Shown: positions 1 through 5,980, numbered from the stretch's first letter. The stretch is DNA of 9,485 nt from Dehalococcoidia bacterium UBA3254 (GCA_002362735.1 DEUU01000218.1:1-9485), one strand, 5' to 3'. The notes: generated from the sequence alone by a model not told the origin. A program made the numbers and translations.

Positions 1-2208
1 CACGGGATTTAACTTCAAACTGTGGTCATAACTCCATTCTTTACCGGTCCCATTATAATTAGGGTTACTAAATTGCTTCATATGGTTATAGTCAACCAGT
101 TTTATACCGTCTCTATCGACCACAATTTTGCCACTAATCCAGTATTCTTTTGTTTGTGTTCCACTGTCGACATTAGATATAGATTTGTAACTACCTTTGA
201 ACTTAATTTCGTCTCCGCCCCATTGCCCGGGAGATCCAGTTCGCAATTCATCGAACCATTCGAAAGTCCAAGGTTCTTTCGGTTTTAGATCATCGTTAAA
301 ATACCGTAGATTGTACTCCGGAACAGCAGTAGTATCTTTTCGTTCTGTTTTTCCGCTTAATGTCAGTATCAATTGCAGGTGATTAGTCTTTCTAATTGAT
401 GTGATATCGCTGATAATAAACTTTTCTGTGGCTGTTGCAAGTGTTTGTTTAGTCGTTGGATCCGTAAGACTTAGTTTTATCTGATAGTCACCATTTTTTA
501 GATATCGATGACCGAACAATAAATCAGATTCCTCCCGACCAACCTTAGTTTCAACAGGGGTCCCGTCTCCAAATTCCACTTGCCATGTCGCATTGAGTGG
601 TAATTTGTCGAGTGCCACACTTAGATTCGCTTTAAACATTATTGTCTCTAGTGTTTCCAGAACCTCCGGGATCTCAATTTCTAGTGCTATATTTGGTTTA
701 TCGGTCGAATTTGTATTTGTACTGGTAGTCGTCGTGTTTGTAATGGATTTGCTGGTTGTCTCGGATGTTTTATCCTTAATAGGAATAAACTCTACTGTAC
801 ACATCCAGGGTGTTGGTTGAAAATTACGATTTAGAATTACCATGGTGTCCTTAATATCTTTCCACGGAAGTGTATCTAAAGCAGATGTTGCAGCAAGTAA
901 AGCCCAGCTATTTTTTATTTTTTCCGCTAATTTTTGTTCAGCTTGTTCATATAGGTTTTCTGGGGCTGTAATCTGCGCCGATGCATGCAATAATACCGTT
1001 CGAGTCTCTTGGTTAGACATGGATTTTACAGATATGGTAAAAGGGACATTGCCTTTGCTCTGGGCAAGCAGTCGATGTCCATTAAGGTCGGTTGAAAAAG
1101 TAAAGCTGTCAATTCCCGCATTAGCGAGGCTACTTAGCATAGCATCAGCATCATCATAAAGAGGAACACCGGTTCCCTGTTCATCATAGCTGAGTAGTTG
1201 AAAGCGATAGGCAATATCGACGCCTTCAATAGTTTGTATTGGAGATCCAGTTATACCAGCCATGATACCTACTCCACCAATAACGTTAATTGATTCGGTT
1301 TTATCCTTTTCAATCTTAAATATTTTAGTAAGGGGTAATGTATCTGTAATATTGTTTTCCCAGTTTTTTTCACGCCCTGGAGAATCGGGCATTTGCCACA
1401 TGCGCACAGATAATCTGTCACAGGTTTGAAAAGCGGATAGAATATTTATAGCTTTTGGCGGAAGTAAGGATTGTAAAATGGGGACGCTTTTAATGGTTGT
1501 TATCAGTCCACGGACTTTAGTGAGTGCGCCACTATTGGCAGTAGTGGTAGCAGCATATACATCATGAATGCCTTTAGCTATAGGGGCAGCGTTTTGCTCC
1601 TTCTCAGTTCCAACTAAAATATCTCCCACTATTAGTAAGCTGGTCAGTGGCAAGACCTTGGTATCACCAGATATTGTCGGGGGTAAAGCAGGAACCACCA
1701 TATCAGGACCTGAAGCAATCATAATACCCAGGACACTTGCTGGGTCATTAGGATTGCTATATGACCAGTCAACATATTTTTGAAGATCTGGTAGAAAATC
1801 ATTAAGGTTAATCAAATCCCCGGTGGAATCTAGTGCTATGCCTGCATCCGCAAGAAAATCAACGATGTATTCGATATTGCGATAATTCGTGCCCGTATCC
1901 ATTTGTGAATATGTTGCAACCGATATTGGACTCAAACTGATCGCATTTTTACCCACATTCGGATTTAGCTGCTTTCCATTTATGTCTATTAGTCCAAGTG
2001 AAAATCCTCGGGAAACTACTTTCTCAATAGCCTGTTGGTGCTCTGTCTCGGTTGAGGCTTTCGAAATTGCGGATACAAGCTGTCCGGAGTCACTTTGAAC
2101 AACTGTTCCAGGATTGGAATCATCTTTTTTACCACATCCAACGCATAGGGTAAAAATGACAACTACTAGAAGTATTGGAATAATGAATTTGTTAAAGTGC
2201 TCCCTCAT
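1..2208 (-). CDS. Large PKD-domain lipoprotein, 3' end outside window
   Basis: An uninterrupted frame of 736 codons runs from the ATG at 2208 to the left edge with no stop, so the C-terminus is missing. The start is set by GGAGGG nine bases upstream. Residues 1-25 form a lipoprotein signal: R2 and K7, a hydrophobic stretch at 9-21, then LCVGC with C25 as the likely lipidated cysteine. The lipobox is imperfect, with Cys rather than Leu at -3. Residues 26-475 match nothing I recognise. A Thr/Ser/Asn-rich linker at about 479-502 leads into a PKD-type Ig domain at about 505-600 (W542, F546-G-D-G-T550, H567-x-Y569, G573-D-Y575). A further beta-rich region at 601-736 continues off the window. PKD domains are extracellular spacers or binding modules, so this is probably a membrane-anchored surface protein. 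No catalytic motif is visible and substrate and function are unknown. The reading frame is very secure; the function is not. Confidence 0.9.
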   Translation of the reverse strand, partial: MREHFNKFIIPILLVVVIFTLCVGCGKKDDSNPGTVVQSDSGQLVSAISKASTETEHQQAIEKVVSRGFSLGLIDINGKQLNPNVGKNAISLSPISVATYSQMDTGTNYRNIEYIVDFLADAGIALDSTGDLINLNDFLPDLQKYVDWSYSNPNDPASVLGIMIASGPDMVVPALPPTISGDTKVLPLTSLLIVGDILVGTEKEQNAAPIAKGIHDVYAATTTANSGALTKVRGLITTIKSVPILQSLLPPKAINILSAFQTCDRLSVRMWQMPDSPGREKNWENNITDTLPLTKIFKIEKDKTESINVIGGVGIMAGITGSPIQTIEGVDIAYRFQLLSYDEQGTGVPLYDDADAMLSSLANAGIDSFTFSTDLNGHRLLAQSKGNVPFTISVKSMSNQETRTVLLHASAQITAPENLYEQAEQKLAEKIKNSWALLAATSALDTLPWKDIKDTMVILNRNFQPTPWMCTVEFIPIKDKTSETTSKSITNTTTTSTNTNSTDKPNIALEIEIPEVLETLETIMFKANLSVALDKLPLNATWQVEFGDGTPVETKVGREESDLLFGHRYLKNGDYQIKLSLTDPTTKQTLATATEKFIISDITSIRKTNHLQLILTLSGKTERKDTTAVPEYNLRYFNDDLKPKEPWTFEWFDELRTGSPGQWGGDEIKFKGSYKSISNVDSGTQTKEYWISGKIVVDRDGIKLVDYNHMKQFSNPNYNGTGKEWSYDHSLKLNPV

Positions 2209-2217
2209 AAAAAATAT

Positions 2218-2223
2218 CCCTCC
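2218..2223 (-). promoter_or_regulatory. Ribosome binding site of the PKD lipoprotein
   Basis: Read on the minus strand this is GGAGGG, followed by a nine-base A/T-only spacer and ATG at 2208. It is a strong Shine-Dalgarno match and fixes the start just ahead of the signal peptide. Confidence 0.8.
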
Positions 2224-2294
2224 AGTACCCGGTTAAAAGAATAACGGAAAATAGGTTATAACAAAGTTAGAATCCGATTGCCTTAAAATATGTC

Positions 2295-2308
2295 CTTCTT
2301 GAAAGAAG
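2295..2308. repeat. 14-base palindrome in the leader of the PKD lipoprotein
   Basis: CTTCTT-GA-AAGAAG is a perfect 6-2-6 inverted repeat. It sits about 12-25 bases after the predicted transcription start, so it could be an operator site. As RNA it could also form a five-pair stem with a four-base loop. No binding factor is identifiable from the sequence. Confidence 0.3.
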
Positions 2309-2325
2309 TCACTTTAGATACAGGC

Positions 2326-2354
2326 ATCATACGTCAGGCATAAAAAAAGTACAA
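2326..2354 (-). promoter_or_regulatory. Candidate sigma-70-type promoter of the PKD lipoprotein
   Basis: On the minus strand, TTGTAC (2349-2354) and TATGAT (2326-2331, five of six to TATAAT) are separated by exactly 17 bases. Transcription would start near 2319 and leave a leader of about 110 bases. An imperfectly spaced pair ATTATC/GATAAT (2356-2361 and 2372-2377) lies just upstream of the -35, and a perfect CTTCTT-GA-AAGAAG palindrome lies just downstream at 2295-2308. Either could bind a regulator. The -35 is weak (three of six), so this is a prediction only. Confidence 0.4.
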
Positions 2355-2627
2355 GATTATCAACCCTTATAGATAATAGGAAATCGGGAAGAAGGATACT
2401 TCAAATTAATAGTACTCAGCCTCCATCATTGCCGTTGTTGTGAGATATTTAAACAATGAATTAGCAAAAGTATTTCAGTAATCAGTTATAGATATTGAAA
2501 AGAGTCATGCGTACTTAATAATAATGCCTATGTTGTTTAGGATGTATGTTTATCTGATTGCTTAGGTTTAGTTTTAATTTTCAAAGCAAATGATTATGAA
2601 TCCTTCTATAATCACTAAAAACCAAAA

Positions 2628-2654
2628 GGGCATTCCGCTTCTCACGGAATGCCC
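2628..2654 (-). terminator. Rho-independent terminator, minus strand (distal)
   Basis: A perfect ten-pair stem, GGGCATTCCG / CGGAATGCCC, encloses a seven-base loop. On the minus strand it is followed by TTTTGGTTTTT, while the plus-strand tail is not T-rich, so it ends minus-strand transcription. It lies about 280 bases past the ferredoxin-like gene and behind the nearer hairpin at 2804-2828. It may act as a second stop for the same transcript and shield the PKD lipoprotein gene. The 11 bases at 2621-2631 recur exactly at the terminator at 5900-5910. Confidence 0.75.
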
Positions 2655-2803
2655 TCAATCATCACCTGACAAACTCAGGCACGCTTGAAATTTATTACCA
2701 CTGGACAAACATCGGGATAAATGTTAATCCATAATAAATTCTAAATTCAGTCGATACTGCAATTCGTTGGTTACCGCATATCAAGTTAATCAAAGAAAAG
2801 AAG

Positions 2804-2828
2804 AAGGGCAGGTTAATCGCCTGCCCTT
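2804..2828 (-). terminator. Rho-independent terminator of the ferredoxin-like gene
   Basis: AAGGGCAGG and CCTGCCCTT form a nine-pair stem around the loop TTAATCG. The minus-strand tail continues TTCTTCTTTTCTTTG, a broken T tract. It lies about 108 bases beyond the ferredoxin-like gene's stop codon. The plus-strand side (TATATTTTG) is also moderately T-rich, but no plus-strand gene ends here. Confidence 0.75.
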
Positions 2829-2935
2829 ATATTTTGATGATATTAAGCTAGATGATAATTTGGTATATTTTCGGTCCTTCTTGTAAAAGGCTAAAATGAC
2901 AATATGGGTATCGATTATGGTCGAGTTGTGTTTTA

Positions 2936-3538
2936 TTACTTAATGTCACCTTTGATGCTGATAGTCACTTCTTTTAGCTGGATTTCTTTACCCGATTGCT
3001 GTAGCGCTTGTTTTATCATGTATACCAACCCTGAACAACAAGGCACTTCCATATGCACAACAGTCAAGCTTTTCACCGATGACTGCTTAAAAATATCAGT
3101 TAATTTGTTTAGATGAGCTTCAAAGTCATCCAGCTTGGGGCAAGCTACTAACAAGCTATGGTTCTTTAAAAACTCCTGGTGAAAATCAGCATAGGTAAAT
3201 GGTACACAGTCTGCAGCTATTACTACATCAGTTCCTTGCAGAAAAGGTGCTTTCGGTGGAACCAGGGTTAACTGTACCGGCCAATGACTTAACATGGAAC
3301 GCTGCTTTGTTGTCTCCTCACTAAACTCTTCAGCCAATCTTTCCTCGATACTGATTGCTCCTTGAGGACATTCCCCTAAACAGGCACCAAGTCCGTCACA
3401 ATATGTATCGCTGATGAGTTTTGCTTTACCGTTGATTATTTTAATGGCGCCTTCGGCACACGACGGAATACAAGCGCCACAACCATTACATTTTTCTTCT
3501 TCAATCTTTACAATTTTCCTAACAGTGTTTATTTTCAT
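2936..3538 (-). CDS. Dicluster-type 4Fe-4S ferredoxin-like protein
   Basis: This 200-residue cytoplasmic protein joins an N-terminal ferredoxin domain to a family-specific C-terminal domain. Cluster I is complete: C17-x2-C20-x2-C23-x3-C27 followed by the turn AEGAI. The second motif reads C47-DGL-GA-C53-LGE-C57-P with Leu50 where the second cysteine should be, so it has only three of four ligands. I recall the DGLGACLGECP pattern as typical of this family, so it is probably not a local mutation. The C-terminal half (about 85-200) has the segments AADCVPF (C111), ACPKLDD (C133) and HMEVPCCSG (C167, C168). It likely carries electrons. Relatives often occur beside hybrid cluster protein or HcpR-type regulators (the frdX-like ferredoxin), but no hcp gene lies here. 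AGGAAG five bases upstream supports the start. It is divergent from the flavoprotein gene at 3986. The fold is well supported; the partner is unknown. Confidence 0.93.
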   Translation of the reverse strand: MKINTVRKIVKIEEEKCNGCGACIPSCAEGAIKIINGKAKLISDTYCDGLGACLGECPQGAISIEERLAEEFSEETTKQRSMLSHWPVQLTLVPPKAPFLQGTDVVIAADCVPFTYADFHQEFLKNHSLLVACPKLDDFEAHLNKLTDIFKQSSVKSLTVVHMEVPCCSGLVYMIKQALQQSGKEIQLKEVTISIKGDIK

Positions 3539-3676
3539 AATTACTTCCTACTTTTTTACTCGCATGAAACAGTTCTACTCTTGACCGAGACTTACGGTTT
3601 AGATTATTCCAACCAATGTAAAGATATGGTCATAATTGACTTCATTTGTCGGTGACTCAATCATTAGCATAGCTTG

Positions 3677-3682
3677 ATATTA
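3677..3682 (-). promoter_or_regulatory. Candidate -10 element for the ferredoxin-like gene
   Basis: On the minus strand this is TAATAT (four of six to TATAAT). Transcription would start near 3670-3671, which centres the palindrome at 3705-3720 at about -41.5 to -42.5. That is the usual place for a Crp/Fnr-family activator contacting RNA polymerase (class II). No separate -35 is seen, as expected for such a promoter. An alternative is TTGAGT (3655-3660) and AATTAT (3632-3637) with a 17-base spacer. Confidence 0.35.
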
Positions 3683-3704
3683 CATTATTCTTTAGATTGA
3701 AAGC

Positions 3705-3720
3705 GGTAACGTAGGTTACC
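3705..3720. promoter_or_regulatory. Perfect palindrome GGTAAC-N4-GTTACC, candidate Crp/Fnr-family operator
   Basis: Two six-base arms flank GTAG with no mismatch. The 16-base size and four-base spacer fit a Crp/Fnr-type dimer site. From memory, GTAAC-N4-GTTAC is close to a signal proposed for HcpR, the regulator of hybrid cluster protein and an associated ferredoxin in anaerobes. The neighbouring leftward gene is a ferredoxin of that general type, which strengthens the link. The regulator itself is not in the window, so the identity is an inference. Confidence 0.6.
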
Positions 3721-3737
3721 ATTCTTCTAAAATGTTC

Positions 3738-3743
3738 TATACT
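3738..3743 (+). promoter_or_regulatory. Candidate -10 element for the flavoprotein gene
   Basis: TATACT matches five of six consensus bases. A 17-base spacer places the -35 on the right arm of the palindrome (3715-3720, GTTACC), so a bound regulator would overlap the polymerase site. The predicted start near 3750 leaves a leader of about 235 bases before the ATG at 3986, which is long. A nearer promoter at 3941-3946 is therefore possible. Confidence 0.3.
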
Positions 3744-3985
3744 CCTTAAACTGAAACATAAATTGCGTTTGACTTGCGGAGAAAAAAATTTCGCGCCGCA
3801 GACACATAAGGGGATGAAGGTTATTCTAATATAAATCTATATTTGGTCGATATAAGAAAGGCGAATCCGGTATAAGTATCAAACAACGCTGAAATAAGAA
3901 GGGGACAGACGATTACCTTTCCTTCCCTCTCCTAATTTCATATGATATAAACCATGAATAACATCAATTTCGTGGGAGGTACAAA

Positions 3986-4564
3986 ATGAAGGTATTTATG
4001 ATTTCCGGCAGTCGTAACCCCGAGGGCCGGACTGCCCATTGTTGTAATGCCATTGCTAAGGGATTAACCAAAGCCGGGGCTTCCTCGGAACTAGTATTCC
4101 TCCCGACAATGAATCTGGAACGCTGCCGTCAGTGTGACCCGGACGGATGGGGTATCTGCCGACGTGAAGGCCGCTGCATTATTGACGATGATTTCGCTAC
4201 TCTAGTGGACAAGCTGAAGGAAGCTGACATAGCTGTATTTGCTAATCCCGTCTACTTCCGAGATCTTACCGAGAATATGCGGGGCTTCCTTGATAGAGTA
4301 CGAAGGCTGAATTTTATGCAATCATCCCGGCCGTTTAATGGGAAGCCAGCCATGGGCTTATGTCTGGCAGGTGGGGGAGGGGGAGGTGCTTCATCAGCCT
4401 GCTATAATCTGGAGACTATTCTCCAGATGTGTGGTTTTGATGTTATCGATATGTGGGCTGTCCGTCGCCAGAACATCGAAATCAAGCTGCCTATGCTGGA
4501 AATGATTGGATCATGGTTGGCCACCAAACCCACCTCTGGGCCAATGCCCCCAATGCCGAAATAA
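3986..4564 (+). CDS. Iron-sulfur flavoprotein / NADPH-dependent FMN reductase family
   Basis: This is a 192-residue flavodoxin-fold protein. The N-terminus MKVFMISGSRNPEGRT is a beta strand followed by the FMN-phosphate loop. Four cysteines, C47-x2-C50-x7-C58-x5-C64, sit where iron-sulfur flavoproteins (Isf) bind a cluster. The spacing is looser than the compact Isf motif I remember, so cluster binding is plausible but unproven. ANPVYF (86-91) followed by NMRGFLDR (97-104) is the second FMN-contact region. A six-glycine loop (129-134) followed by ASSA probably wraps the isoalloxazine ring. The C-terminus is Pro/Met-rich. Members are cytoplasmic dimers that move electrons between ferredoxin or NAD(P)H and flavin, or reduce quinones or oxygen; the substrate here is unknown. 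GGGAGGT with a five-base spacer fixes the start. It is divergent from the ferredoxin-like gene, a possible electron partner. The family call is strong; the exact reaction is open. Confidence 0.93.
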   Translation: MKVFMISGSRNPEGRTAHCCNAIAKGLTKAGASSELVFLPTMNLERCRQCDPDGWGICRREGRCIIDDDFATLVDKLKEADIAVFANPVYFRDLTENMRGFLDRVRRLNFMQSSRPFNGKPAMGLCLAGGGGGGASSACYNLETILQMCGFDVIDMWAVRRQNIEIKLPMLEMIGSWLATKPTSGPMPPMPK

Positions 4565-4568
4565 GATA

Positions 4569-4644
4569 GAAATAATACGGCTTAGTTCATTTTGCCTTCA
4601 TTAGACCTCGCAACGAAGGTATATTACGATTTTCGTATTATTTC
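4569..4644 (+). repeat. Long inverted repeat after the flavoprotein gene, possible 3' RNA structure
   Basis: GAAATAATACG (4569-4579) and CGTATTATTTC (4634-4644) are perfect 11-base complements 54 bases apart. Inside them CCTTC (4595-4599) pairs with GAAGG (4615-4619). A competing small hairpin TACGA-TTT-TCGTA (4625-4637) uses part of the right arm. The structure begins five bases after the stop codon and ends in TTATTTCCCC. It may be a weak terminator or 3'-end stabiliser, but the arms are A/T-rich and could be chance. Confidence 0.35.
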
Positions 4645-4775
4645 CCCGTTTCACCAAAAAGAAAAAATAGGTTACTGAAAGAGAATAGGCAGATCATGGA
4701 ATCAGCTTAGCCATTACAATCCAAAGATAGTGTCTGTTCCGATTTCATAACAAATGTTGTATGGAAGTAGTGAAT

Positions 4776-4781
4776 TATACT
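4776..4781 (+). promoter_or_regulatory. Candidate -10 element for the Hint lipoprotein
   Basis: TATACT (five of six) lies 50 bases before the ATG at 4832, predicting a leader of about 44 bases. No good -35 is visible at 16-18 bases upstream, so the call is weak. The rest of the 4645-4831 spacer shows nothing recognisable. Confidence 0.25.
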
Positions 4782-4831
4782 AGAATCCAGTCGAGTGGTG
4801 GTTCAGTGAGTCACCTGATAAGAACACAAAT

Positions 4832-5743
4832 ATGTTTACAACAATGAGATTGAAAGTACTACCGTTACTTTTGGTAACTATCTTAGCATTAATGTTGACA
4901 ATTTCGTGTAACAACAGTCCCCCAACCATCACTTCGACTACTCCACTCCCCGACTCATCACTCCCCGAATTAAAATATAAATTACTCGCCGCCTATCCGG
5001 ATTATTTCTGGTGTGATCCTGATTTCTACCCCGTGGCACGCCCGGATGCCGAGCAGCAACATGCCATCGAACAGTTCGATGCTATAAAGGGAAATCAGGA
5101 GGAGTTTTCTGCAATTTTAAGTCACCTTAACCTGTTGGATAAGTCTGACTATACTGATAAAGAGAAGCTCCAGATCTACCGTGAGCACAAGAAACTAAAT
5201 GGAGCTGTTCAGGTGATGCCGGCTACTTCGGAGTATACTTTCACTATCCGCACAGGGCAAAATCAGGGTAAAACTTATGAAGGGACAATTTCCATTACGG
5301 GACTTATAAAAGTGACTAGCGAGACATCAAGTATCAACACGTGCCCCATCTGTCTCGCTGCCGGAACCTTGATTGATAGCCCCAAGGGACCTGTTCCGGT
5401 GGAGGTATTGCGCAAGGGCATGGTCATTTACACGGTTGATAGCGCAGGGAAAAAGATTACAGGAGTTAACTCGGCAACAGCGTCTTCACCGGTGTCGTCA
5501 TCGTTCAAGATAACCACGATAGTTCTGAACGACGGCCGCAGTATTTCTGCCTCCCCTGGTCACCCTATCCCCGATGGCCGAGTCATTGGTGAACTTAAAG
5601 CTGGAGATACACTTGATGGTACAACAATTGTTTTGATTACATCCGCGCCTTACAGTGGATTCACTTATGACCTTCTCGTTGATGGAGGAACTGGCCTTTA
5701 CTGGGCGAATAGCATTTTGCTGAAAAGTACATTAGCAAAATAG
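4832..5743 (+). CDS. Lipoprotein with C-terminal Hint (hedgehog/intein-type) domain
   Basis: This is a 303-residue exported protein. Residues 1-26 form a signal peptide with a lipobox-like TISC and C26 as the likely lipidated residue. A Thr/Ser/Pro-rich linker follows (27-44). Residues 45-165 form a domain I recognise only as one recurring with Hint in Chloroflexota proteins, marked by CDPDFYPVAR (61-70) and YREHKKLNG (116-124). The Hint domain runs from about 171 to the end: C174-LAAGTLI (candidate nucleophile), a VEVLRKGM turn, SPGHPIPDGR with H244 as the block-B histidine, then TYDLLV and YWANSILLKSTL. Hint domains catalyse an N-to-S acyl shift and self-cleavage. Here nothing follows the domain, so cleavage would release the N-terminal part or attach it elsewhere; this is inference. 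No clear ribosome binding site precedes 4832, and ATG at 4844 (Met5) is an alternative start. The gene is convergent with the giant gene. Confidence 0.88.
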   Translation: MFTTMRLKVLPLLLVTILALMLTISCNNSPPTITSTTPLPDSSLPELKYKLLAAYPDYFWCDPDFYPVARPDAEQQHAIEQFDAIKGNQEEFSAILSHLNLLDKSDYTDKEKLQIYREHKKLNGAVQVMPATSEYTFTIRTGQNQGKTYEGTISITGLIKVTSETSSINTCPICLAAGTLIDSPKGPVPVEVLRKGMVIYTVDSAGKKITGVNSATASSPVSSSFKITTIVLNDGRSISASPGHPIPDGRVIGELKAGDTLDGTTIVLITSAPYSGFTYDLLVDGGTGLYWANSILLKSTLAK

Positions 5744-5906
5744 CATATTTTTAAAATCGCTATCCGTGGGCTTAGTTTGTTATTATGGATTAGTCTTAAT
5801 CCCGTTAGCCTGTCTACTTCGCGAAATCCACATCTAACTTTGTGTATTCACATTCTTTTGGCGCAAATATAATGCAAATATGCAATTTCAGCCGGTCGGA
5901 CCAAAA

Positions 5907-5930
5907 GGGCGAGGCTTTAAAGCCTCGCCC
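5907..5930 (-). terminator. Rho-independent terminator of the giant surface-protein gene
   Basis: A perfectly self-complementary 24-base sequence gives a ten-pair G/C-rich stem (GGGCGAGGCT) with loop TTAA. On the minus strand it is followed by TTTTGGT, 50 bases beyond the stop codon of the giant gene. The plus-strand tail (ACTTAG) is not T-rich, though the hairpin may still slow transcripts arriving from the convergent Hint lipoprotein gene. The flanking 11 bases ACCAAAAGGGC (5900-5910) are identical to those at 2621-2631. The rest of 5744-5980 shows no gene. Confidence 0.82.
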
Positions 5931-5980
5931 ACTTAGAATCGTATTTAGTTCCCTGAAAAGTAATACTAATTTGAGTTCTT

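Larger units (their letters stand above)
2209..2935. other. AT-rich intergenic region without a supported gene
   Basis: This 727-base stretch separates two minus-strand genes. Its left part holds the ribosome binding site, promoter and palindrome of the PKD lipoprotein. Its right part holds two hairpins with T-rich minus-strand tails (2628-2654 and 2804-2828). I read both strands for short genes. The only small frames, such as a 13-codon plus-strand frame at 2524-2565, lack a ribosome binding site. About 2380-2620 shows nothing beyond AT-rich sequence. A small RNA cannot be excluded but nothing supports one. Confidence 0.6.
3539..3985. promoter_or_regulatory. Divergent control region between the two iron-sulfur genes
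   Basis: This 447-base spacer separates the ferredoxin-like gene (leftward) and the flavoprotein gene (rightward). Near its middle is the palindrome at 3705-3720, with candidate promoter elements on both sides. Near the right end, TATGAT at 3941-3946 could be a second -10 for the flavoprotein gene, but its -35 is poor. GGGAGGT at 3974-3980 is that gene's ribosome binding site. The A/T-rich stretch at 3750-3940 holds no supported reading frame or convincing RNA structure. Confidence 0.6.

Noticed and set aside
593..1159. Plus-strand frames of 75 and 105 codons in the left part
   Set aside because: Both are antisense to the continuous 736-codon minus-strand lipoprotein frame, which has a signal peptide, PKD domain and strong ribosome binding site.
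2255..2262. GTTATAAC palindrome as a second site for the 3705-3720 regulator
   Set aside because: It has only short arms with no four-base spacer, so it does not match the GGTAAC-N4-GTTACC layout; such eight-base palindromes are expected by chance here.
2524..2565. Thirteen-codon plus-strand frame with a hydrophobic translation
   Set aside because: It has no ribosome binding site or promoter and is short enough to arise by chance in AT-rich sequence.
2904..3116. 70-codon plus-strand frame starting in the spacer beside the ferredoxin-like gene
   Set aside because: No ribosome binding site, mostly antisense to the ferredoxin-like coding sequence, and the translation resembles no known protein.
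3899..3912. AAGGGGACAGACGA motif, reminiscent of leaders next to REP-associated transposase genes
   Set aside because: No transposase, REP-type hairpin pair or target duplication is present nearby; a single short resemblance is not enough.
5740..5763. ATAGC ... GCTAT hairpin over the stop codon of the Hint lipoprotein as its terminator
   Set aside because: The stem is short and A/T-rich with no T tract after it; the strong palindrome at 5907-5930 is a better transcription barrier in this spacer.
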